Source of the DNA: Fischerella sp.
Lineage (GTDB): Bacteria > Cyanobacteriota > Cyanobacteriia > Cyanobacteriales > Nostocaceae
Assembly: GCA_026419705.1 (NCBI GenBank)
Contig: JANZYY010000198.1
Span: 1-8,689 of the forward strand
DNA length: 8,689 nucleotides
Direction: 5' to 3'
The notes beneath the pieces are model-generated. The model saw only the letters and a program-made list of their open reading frames with translations. It was not told where the DNA came from and ran no database searches. Position numbers and translations under genes: made by a program. This document shows positions 1 to 5,264 of this stretch, piece by piece (the stretch's first letter is position 1; each line of letters opens with the position of its first letter).

Positions 1-1479
1 GCTATTCCAGCTTATGAGCAAATATATGCATTGGCTGGTCCTACCCAAACTTACCGGGTTACAGGCGATCCACGCATTTTGAAGGACATAGAGTTGACCG
101 TCAATCTATTTGAGCGCTATTTCCTGGACAAATCGGAAACAGGGGGATTATTCTCACACATCGATCCGATTACTCTCAGCCCTTACTCAGAGACTTTGGG
201 TCATAACCGCGCTAAAAAGAATTGGAACTCAGTAGGGGATCATGCCCCAGCTTACTTGATTAATTTATGGCTGGCGACTGGCGAGGACAAATATGCAGAT
301 TTCCTTGAGTACACCTTTGACACAATTGAAAAGCGTTTCCCGGATTACGACAATAGTCCGTTTGTCCAAGAGCGTTTTTATGAAGACTGGAGCCACGACA
401 CAACTTGGGGTTGGCAACAGAACCGGGCTGTTGTCGGACACAACCTCAAAATCGCCTGGAACCTGATGCGGATGAACCACCTGAAACCAAAAGAAAAATA
501 CGTAGCCTTAGCTGAAAAGATAGCAGAAATCATGCCAGCAGTTGGCAGCGATCGCCAGCGTGGAGGGTGGTATGACGTTGTAGAGCGTACCCTCAAACCA
601 GGGGAAGAGATATACCGCTTTGTCTGGCATGACCGAAAAGCTTGGTGGCAGCAGGAACAAGCCATCCTAGCTTACCTAATCCTTGCTGGCTCACTTGGTA
701 AACCTGAGTATCAACGGTTGGCACGTGAATCAGCAGCTTTCTATAACGCTTGGTTCCTCGACTACGAAGCTGGCGGTGTCTACTTCAATGTTTTGGCAAA
801 TGGACTTCCCTATCTGCTGGGAACTGAGCGAGGCAAGGGCAGCCACTCGATGAGCGGTTATCACTCCTTTGAGCTGGCTTACTTGGCTTGTGTCTATACA
901 AACCTGCTGATTACTAAACAGCCGATGGATTTGTACTTCAAACCAAAGCCTGGTGCCTTTAAGCATAACATTCTGCGGATTCAGCCAGACATTCTACCAC
1001 CTGGTAGCGTGCGCATTGCTGATGTATGGATTAATGGGCAATCGTATTTCGATTTTGATGCCAGTAACCTCACTATCAAACTGCCATCCTCTAGCGATGA
1101 ACTGAAAGTTCGAGTCAGAGTTCTTCCGACTGAGGTATTTTTCAACGCAACTCTATTAGATGTAGCTGAAGGTACCGCCAAGATTTCCTTAAGTGGGTTA
1201 ATGGATGCAGCTGCTGTGCCACTTTTTGAGGATGAATTAAAGAAAGCAACCAGCCAGTCAGTCAAACGCATTGTCCTGATGCTAGAAAATCTCAAATGCA
1301 TATCTAGCGCTGGACTGCGATCGCTCATTTTCAACAAGCAAAAGTTGGGTGCCGATGTTGAATTCTACATAGTTGGCGCCGCTGAGCATGTGAAGAATTA
1401 CCTGCAGATGAGTGCATTTTGCGAGGGTGTCACTATGTTGGATCGGTATGATAGTGCCAAGATGGCTGGTGTTAAGTGA
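1..1479 (+). CDS. AGE-family epimerase/isomerase fused to a C-terminal STAS domain (5' end outside window)
   Basis: Frame 1 is open to the left edge and begins AIPAYEQIYA, so the start lies upstream; the TTG at 31 is not a convincing start. 492 residues are visible. Residues 1 to about 300 look like an (alpha/alpha)6-barrel sugar 2-epimerase of the N-acylglucosamine/cellobiose epimerase type. Supporting marks are VVGH (His147, in the usual GHxxxxAW context), WWQQEQ (216-220) and GYHSFELAY (His288), candidates for the catalytic and substrate-binding positions. Residues about 310-376 form a beta-rich linker (VRIADVWINGQSYFDF). Residues about 380-490 are a STAS domain with CISSAGLRSLI; Ser435/Ser436 sit where anti-anti-sigma factors are phosphorylated. 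No signal peptide can be judged. The substrate is unknown. The fusion suggests an enzyme tied to a partner-switching circuit, which is inference. The barrel call is good at superfamily level; the exact reaction is not determinable. Confidence 0.85.
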   Translation, partial: AIPAYEQIYALAGPTQTYRVTGDPRILKDIELTVNLFERYFLDKSETGGLFSHIDPITLSPYSETLGHNRAKKNWNSVGDHAPAYLINLWLATGEDKYADFLEYTFDTIEKRFPDYDNSPFVQERFYEDWSHDTTWGWQQNRAVVGHNLKIAWNLMRMNHLKPKEKYVALAEKIAEIMPAVGSDRQRGGWYDVVERTLKPGEEIYRFVWHDRKAWWQQEQAILAYLILAGSLGKPEYQRLARESAAFYNAWFLDYEAGGVYFNVLANGLPYLLGTERGKGSHSMSGYHSFELAYLACVYTNLLITKQPMDLYFKPKPGAFKHNILRIQPDILPPGSVRIADVWINGQSYFDFDASNLTIKLPSSSDELKVRVRVLPTEVFFNATLLDVAEGTAKISLSGLMDAAAVPLFEDELKKATSQSVKRIVLMLENLKCISSAGLRSLIFNKQKLGADVEFYIVGAAEHVKNYLQMSAFCEGVTMLDRYDSAKMAGVK

Positions 1480-1562
1480 TAGTTAGCAGCCTCTTTGGTT
1501 TGCGACTGAGCTTTACTAGTATCTCAATAAAATTTAATTGAATAAAATTAAGGAGGCGAATC

Positions 1563-1585
1563 AGTAGGGGTTTGAATCCCCTACT
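1563..1585. terminator. Perfect 8-bp stem-loop downstream of the AGE-STAS gene
   Basis: AGTAGGGG (1563-1570) and CCCCTACT (1578-1585) are perfect complements around a 7-base loop, TTTGAAT. It lies 83 bases after the TGA of the upstream gene, so it could end that transcript or protect its 3' end. No T-tract follows, so it is not a classical intrinsic terminator. A dispersed palindromic repeat is equally possible. Confidence 0.4.
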
Positions 1586-1621
1586 TGTTGAAGATTCAAG
1601 GTAGAAGCAGAGATTTTAAAG

Positions 1622-1770
1622 CTGGCTGGTAGTCCCTCAACCTAACTTTAGAAAAAGAAGATGAGTATAAAAATTGTCTCACCCAGCAAATTTTTCTCTT
1701 TCTTCGCGCTCTTTGCGCCTTCGCGGTTTTTTAATTTAATTCCTCAGAGTTAATGCGATAGACCACTAGT
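1622..1770. repeat. Probable MITE-like element 1 (degenerate left end)
   Basis: The right end is GATAGACCACTAGT (1757-1770), whose reverse complement resembles the ACTAGTAGTCTGTCA arm of the next element. The left end is a weaker copy, GGTAGTCCCTCAACCTAA, starting near 1625. The interior carries a C/T-rich block at 1698-1718 that matches, in inverse orientation and at 17 of 21 positions by eye, a block at 1843-1863 in the adjacent element. No reading frame with transposase features is present. Boundaries are approximate. Confidence 0.4.
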
Positions 1771-1930
1771 AGTCTGTCAACCTAAATTTGAAGGGTAAAG
1801 AACGAACCACATAGACCCGCAAGCGTCTTCCCGCAGGGTAGGACACAAAGAACGCAAAGAAAGATGTGAGGTTTAATCGATTTGTCTAAGTTATTTTACC
1901 CAGCTTGGGTTGATGTGACAGAGTACTAGT
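1765..1930. repeat. Probable MITE-like element 2 with 15-bp terminal inverted repeats
   Basis: ACTAGTAGTCTGTCA (1765-1779) and TGACAGAGTACTAGT (1916-1930) are inverted copies matching at 14 of 15 positions. The central CTAG of each ACTAGT (1766-1769 and 1926-1929) could be a duplicated target site. The interior holds AACGAACC (1801-1808), an A-rich block at 1843-1863, and between them about 32 bases that can fold from ACCCGC to GCAGGGT (1815-1839) with one bulged base, looking like a small repeat inserted in a larger one. There is no coding capacity, so movement would need a transposase supplied in trans. A further ACTAGTGGTCTGT begins at 1925, hinting at a third truncated copy. Confidence 0.5.
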
Positions 1931-1962
1931 GGTCTGTGCCATTGATGATGAGAGGTTTGTAG

Positions 1963-2000
1963 TGAGCGATTTCTCGCTCAATTTTAAGGGCTGAAGCTCT
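1963..2000. repeat. Double-hairpin palindromic repeat
   Basis: TGAGCGA (1963-1969) and TCGCTCA (1974-1980) form a perfect 7-bp stem with loop TTTC. AGGGCT (1987-1992) and AGCTCT (1995-2000) form a second stem of 6 pairs including one G-T, with a 2-base loop. The GGTTTGTAGTGAGCG lead-in and the AAGGGCTGAAGC part resemble dispersed palindromic repeats I associate with filamentous cyanobacteria. It lies about 125 bases upstream of the receiver gene, so a role in its leader cannot be excluded. Confidence 0.5.
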
Positions 2001-2116
2001 GAGTGCGAAGTTTCACAACCGAAGCAATTAACGAAAGCAACTTTGAGGGGTTAAATAAGGAACTGCCAAGATGAGCCAGCACCTTGCTTTTCCAAAATTG
2101 TAGCTTGTGAATCAAT

Positions 2117-2120
2117 GAGG
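2117..2120 (+). promoter_or_regulatory. Ribosome binding site of the receiver/reductase gene
   Basis: GAGG sits 5 bases before the ATG at 2126. It fixes the start of the receiver domain, whose second-residue-onward sequence AKPVLITIDDD begins exactly as receiver domains do. Confidence 0.6.
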
Positions 2121-2125
2121 AACTT

Positions 2126-2596
2126 ATGGCTAAGCCGGTATTAATTACCATCGACGACGACCCGCAAGTCCTACGCTCTATCGAGCGCGATTTACGGCAT
2201 AAATACGGTAACGACTTCCGGATATTGCGAGCAGATTCGGGTGCGACGGCTTTGGAGGCACTCAAACAGTTGAAATTGCGCAATGAGCCAGTAGCGCTGT
2301 TGTTGGCAGACCAGCGGATGCCACAAATGAGTGGTGTGGAGTTTCTGGAGAAGGCGATGGAAATCTTTCCAGAGGCCAAACGCGCTTTACTCACGGCGTA
2401 TGCAGACACCGATGATGCTATTCGTGCTATCAACAAGGCTAAGATTGATTACTACCTCCTGAAGCCGTGGAGTCCTCCGGAAGAGCGTTTGTACCCAGTG
2501 CTTAACGATTTGCTAGAGGTTTGGAAGACATCGTTTCTGCCATGTTTTGAAGGCGTTCGCGTGATTGGCGATCGCTGGTCACCCCAATCCCATTAA
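2126..2596 (+). CDS. Response-regulator receiver protein (N-terminal fragment of the fused gene)
   Basis: 156 residues. Residues 1 to about 125 are a complete CheY-like receiver: acidic pocket Asp10-Asp11-Asp12, phosphoacceptor Asp62 in LLLADQRMPQMSG, Thr90 in LLTAYAD, and Lys113 in YYLLKPW. All residues needed for phosphorylation are present. Residues about 126-143 are a linker, and from 144 (VRVIGDRWSPQSH) the chain enters a glutaredoxin-like fold that the TAA cuts after its first strand. As written this would be a free receiver with a ragged tail. The cognate kinase is plausibly the one starting at 3811, based on proximity. ATG at 2126 has a good Shine-Dalgarno sequence. In the unbroken family the receiver presumably controls the attached flavoprotein; there is no DNA-binding domain. 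Confidence 0.8.
   Translation: MAKPVLITIDDDPQVLRSIERDLRHKYGNDFRILRADSGATALEALKQLKLRNEPVALLLADQRMPQMSGVEFLEKAMEIFPEAKRALLTAYADTDDAIRAINKAKIDYYLLKPWSPPEERLYPVLNDLLEVWKTSFLPCFEGVRVIGDRWSPQSH
2594..2596 (+). other. In-frame ochre codon splitting the fused gene
   Basis: TAA follows CAT (His156) and precedes GTC AAA GAT, with homology-like sequence (SPQSH / VKDFLARN) on both sides in the same frame. No insertion or deletion is needed to join the halves. A single base would restore a sense codon such as CAA. Confidence 0.85.
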
Positions 2597-2775
2597 GTCA
2601 AAGATTTTTTAGCCCGCAATCATATTCCTTACCAATGGCTGGACATTGAATCAGATGAGGCAAACCGTCTTGCTACCTACGCTACCAATTCAGATGTTCC
2701 AAAACTACCGCTGCTGCTCTTCCCTGATGGCTCAAATCTGAGCGCTCCGACGAATACCGAAATTGCCGAGAAATT

Positions 2776-2779
2776 AGGG
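2776..2779 (+). promoter_or_regulatory. Possible internal ribosome binding site for the reductase-like fragment
   Basis: AGGG lies 6 bases before the ATG at 2786, the first in-frame ATG after the internal stop. It would allow restart of translation just ahead of the FAD domain, but it sits inside what was coding sequence (KLGLK) and may be accidental. A second in-frame ATG at 2798 is closer to the start of the FAD fold. Confidence 0.3.
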
Positions 2780-2785
2780 CTGAAA

Positions 2786-3787
2786 ATGCGCCCGACAATG
2801 CCGTTTTACGACTTGATTATTGTGGGTGCTGGTCCTGGTGGTCTAGCTGCAGCTGTTTATGCGGCATCGGAGGGGTTGGATACTGTCATCATTGAAAGAG
2901 AGGCCCCAGGAGGGCAAGCAGGGACAAGTTCCCGGATTGAGAATTATCTCGGTTTTCCGGTTGGACTAACTGGGGCAGATTTAGCCAGACGTGCTGTTGC
3001 CCAAGCTCACAAGTTCGGAGCAGAGATTCTGACACCGCAAGAAGTAACTGGTGTTCGTACAGAGGGTCAGTATCGAATTGTAACTCTAGCAGATGGGTCG
3101 GAACTAAGCAGTCATACGCTGATTATTGCAACAGGTGTATCGTATCGCAAACTCGATGTGCCTGGTATTGACAGGTTGACAGGTGCTGGTGTGTACTACG
3201 GAGCGGCAATCACCGAAGCGCTTTCCTACCAAGACGAAGACGTCTTGATTGTCGGGGCTGGTAATTCAGCTGGACAAGCTGCTATGTACCTATCTAAATA
3301 CGCCCGCCGTGTTACCCTGCTCGTACGAGGTGACTCGCTCACGAAAAGTATGTCTAAGTATCTGATCGATCAGATCGAATTAACTGAGAATATAATAGTG
3401 AGATTGTTGACCCAGGTCGTTGAAGTATTTGGCAAAGACAAGCTTGAGGCGATCGCTGTTGCAAACACAAAAACTGGTGAGGTTGAAACTGTCTGTGCCA
3501 ACGCCCTTTTTATTTTTATTGGTGCAATGCCACGTACTCACTGGTTGCAAGATGTTGTAGAGCGCGATAAACACGGATTTATCCTGACTGGGCCTGATAT
3601 TATGCACAATGGGACACGCCCAAAAGGATGGACGCTAGAGCGCGATCCGTTTCTTCTGGAAACAAGTGTGCCGGGTATTTTCGCAGTAGGTGACGTGCGC
3701 CATAAGTCTGTAAAACGCGTAGCCTCAGCGGTGGGTGAAGGAGCGATCGCTGTTCAATTTATTCACCAATATCTCGCATCCTTGTAG
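2786..3787 (+). CDS. Thioredoxin-reductase-like FAD/NAD(P)-binding flavoprotein (C-terminal fragment of the fused gene)
   Basis: 333 residues from ATG 2786, near the usual length of bacterial thioredoxin reductase (about 310-320). FAD site: VGAGPGGLAAA (Gly14, Gly16, Gly19), IATGVSYR, and the C-terminal GD motif AVGDVRHKSVKRVASAVGEG (Gly302-Asp303). Nucleotide site: VGAGNSAGQAA (157-165). Two departures matter. The redox pair, normally CATC after the GVxY strand, is replaced by GAAI (139-142) in GVYYGAAITEA. The HRRxxxR motif that recognises the NADPH phosphate is LVRGDSLTK here, keeping only Arg181. The sole cysteine I see is in TVCANALF. It should bind FAD and probably a pyridine nucleotide, but cannot use the standard dithiol relay, so 'thioredoxin reductase' describes family only. 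Probably cytoplasmic. Translation as a separate protein depends on the internal start. The gene ends 23 bases before the kinase start. Confidence 0.8.
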   Translation: MRPTMPFYDLIIVGAGPGGLAAAVYAASEGLDTVIIEREAPGGQAGTSSRIENYLGFPVGLTGADLARRAVAQAHKFGAEILTPQEVTGVRTEGQYRIVTLADGSELSSHTLIIATGVSYRKLDVPGIDRLTGAGVYYGAAITEALSYQDEDVLIVGAGNSAGQAAMYLSKYARRVTLLVRGDSLTKSMSKYLIDQIELTENIIVRLLTQVVEVFGKDKLEAIAVANTKTGEVETVCANALFIFIGAMPRTHWLQDVVERDKHGFILTGPDIMHNGTRPKGWTLERDPFLLETSVPGIFAVGDVRHKSVKRVASAVGEGAIAVQFIHQYLASL

Positions 3788-3810
3788 AAGAAACAGTCTA
3801 GGTTCTGGCA

Positions 3811-5199
3811 ATGCTTGAAGCATTACGTAAAATACCCCTGTTCCGAGAATTACCAGAGGAGCAGTTTCAGCACCTGCCGCAGGGGATCGAGGTCTGGCTG
3901 AATCCAGGAGAAATGCTGTTTAATCAGGGAGAACCAGTCAAGCACTTTTATGTGGTCCTCGAAGGCACTGTGCGGATTTCGAGAAAGATCTATAACCAGG
4001 AGCTTGTTTTAAATACATACGACACTGGTATGTTTTTAGGAGAAGTTCCTCTGCTTGCGGGTACGGTTCACTTGGCAAGCGGGCAAGCAGTGCGCAGAAG
4101 CCACGTGTATTGTATAAAAAAAGACGATTTTTGGCAGATGCTCATCATCTGTCCGTCAGTTAGAAAAGTTATACTTGGTTGCATGGCAAGGCGAATGCAA
4201 GAGTTGCAGGTTTTATCTCAACAGCACGAGAAACTCATATCCTTGGGTACACTAGCTGCTGGCCTTGCTCACGAGCTGAATAATCCAGCATCAGCAGTAC
4301 ATCGGGTGGCACAACAGTTGCACGCCCCGATCGCGATACTAGAAGCTCTTGCACTCAGGCCGATTGAGCAACACCTTACACCAGTTCAACTTCAAAGCCT
4401 CTCGAAGCTAAAGCAGGATGCCATTAAGCACCTCGCTACCCCCAATCGTTTGGATCCGTTGATTCAAATCCAGCTGGAAGACGAATTAGCGAATTGGCTG
4501 GAAGAACGCAATGTTGCCAATGGATGGAAGTTCGTTTCTACACTCGTTGCAGCTGGAATTAACACTAGTGCATTGGAATCAATTGGCTCGCAGATGGGCA
4601 TCGATGCACTTAGTGATGTGCTGAACTGGCTAGAGGCAATGCTGAGTGTAATCAGTCTGCTGGATGTGCTCGAACAGGGTACTCCTCGCATCTCCGAGCT
4701 AGTTAAGGCTGTTAAGGTGTACTCCTACATGGATCAATCGCCACTGCAAGAGGTAAATGTGCATGAGGGTCTTGAAAGTACGCTCACGATCCTCAATTAT
4801 AAACTAAGAAAGAAGGGCGGCATTATTGTAACGCGGGAGTATGACCCTAACTTGCCACGTATTAGTGCATACGGCACCGAACTCAATCAGGTTTGGACAA
4901 ATCTAATTGACAATGCTATTGATGCACTAGGCGAATCTGGGCAGATTTGGGTGCGCACTGCACGAGAAATTGACTACGTGTTGGTGGAGATTGCAGATAA
5001 TGGACCTGGCATTCCTCCGGAGATTCAATCCCGAATCTTTGAGCCGTTTTTTACAACGAAGGAGGTCGGTGCAGGGACGGGACTAGGTCTGGAGATTGCC
5101 TATCGAATTGTCGTGTTTCAGCATCACGGAGACATTCGCTTGTTTTCAGAACCAGGTAACACACGCTTTCAAGTTCGTCTACCCATCAATCAATCCTGA
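3811..5199 (+). CDS. Sensor histidine kinase with N-terminal cyclic-nucleotide-binding-like domain
   Basis: 462 residues, complete, with no transmembrane segment or signal peptide, so cytoplasmic. Residues about 8-128 are a CNB/CRP-like beta-barrel (PLFRELPEEQF, PGEMLFNQGEP, FYVVLEGTVRIS, MFLGEVPLLAG). Residues about 138-200 are the dimerisation/phosphotransfer helix, with phosphoacceptor His154 in LAAGLAHELNNP. The ATPase domain shows the N box (NQVWTNLIDNAIDAL, Asn364/Asn368), G1 box (DNGPGI, 396-401), F box (IFEPFFTTK) and G2 box (GAGTGLGL, 420-427). About 200-340 is helical and unassigned. The phosphate-binding Arg of true cAMP sites is missing: GTVHLASGQA follows GEVPLL. The signal may therefore not be cAMP. 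ATG 3811 is preceded in frame by TAG at 3799-3801, so the protein cannot start earlier in this frame; only a weak TAGG lies 8 bases ahead. The receiver upstream is the likely partner (inference from adjacency). Confidence 0.9.
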   Translation: MLEALRKIPLFRELPEEQFQHLPQGIEVWLNPGEMLFNQGEPVKHFYVVLEGTVRISRKIYNQELVLNTYDTGMFLGEVPLLAGTVHLASGQAVRRSHVYCIKKDDFWQMLIICPSVRKVILGCMARRMQELQVLSQQHEKLISLGTLAAGLAHELNNPASAVHRVAQQLHAPIAILEALALRPIEQHLTPVQLQSLSKLKQDAIKHLATPNRLDPLIQIQLEDELANWLEERNVANGWKFVSTLVAAGINTSALESIGSQMGIDALSDVLNWLEAMLSVISLLDVLEQGTPRISELVKAVKVYSYMDQSPLQEVNVHEGLESTLTILNYKLRKKGGIIVTREYDPNLPRISAYGTELNQVWTNLIDNAIDALGESGQIWVRTAREIDYVLVEIADNGPGIPPEIQSRIFEPFFTTKEVGAGTGLGLEIAYRIVVFQHHGDIRLFSEPGNTRFQVRLPINQS

Positions 5200-5252
5200 C
5201 CAGCAATATACATTGACATCAAATCCTCTCGCAAAAACATTACAAAATTATT

Positions 5253-5256
5253 GGAG
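5253..5256 (+). promoter_or_regulatory. Ribosome binding site of the catalase gene
   Basis: GGAG is followed 8 bases later by ATG at 5265. This supports that start, although the first 25 or so residues (MDENQNQEILTTDAG) are a variable leader. Confidence 0.55.
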
Positions 5257-5264
5257 CTTCAACC

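Larger units (their letters stand above)
2126..3787 (+). pseudogene. Fused receiver / glutaredoxin-like / thioredoxin-reductase-like gene interrupted by an in-frame TAA
   Basis: Positions 2126-3787 form one frame of 554 codons with a single internal stop, TAA at 2594-2596 (codon 157). Reading continues in the same frame as VKDFLARNHIPYQWLDIE straight into the flavoprotein, so there is no frameshift. Restored, the product has a receiver (about 1-125), a glutaredoxin-like module (about 144-217) and a thioredoxin-reductase-like module (about 225-553). This matches the known cyanobacterial 'fused response regulator/thioredoxin-disulfide reductase' architecture and its length of roughly 550 residues. 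From my memory of relatives the lost residue is probably Gln (CAA to TAA, one base), which is inference. The rest of the gene is intact, with key motifs preserved, so the break is recent, a sequencing or assembly error, read through, or tolerated as a split gene. The two fragments are also listed separately. Confidence 0.75.

Noticed and set aside
31..33. TTG at 31 as the start of the AGE-STAS gene.
   Set aside because: The frame is open back to base 1 and the preceding residues (AIPAYEQIYA) look like continuing protein; the barrel would lack its first helices.
1563..1585. The stem-loop resembles the T-arm of a tRNA (AGGGG, TTTGAAT loop, CCCCT).
   Set aside because: Position 56 of the loop would be T where C is expected, and there is no acceptor stem, anticodon arm or D-arm in the right places around it.
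2040..2125. A sigma-70 promoter for the receiver gene.
   Set aside because: Several AT-rich hexamers occur but no pair with acceptable spacing stands out.
1480..2125. A CRISPR array or transposase gene in the repeat-rich gap.
   Set aside because: The repeats are inverted and unevenly spaced without equal-length spacers, and no frame encodes transposase motifs.
1984..2436. A 150-residue minus-strand frame over the receiver gene.
   Set aside because: It is antisense to a well-supported receiver domain, and its Ser/Arg/Leu-rich translation is typical of a shadow frame.
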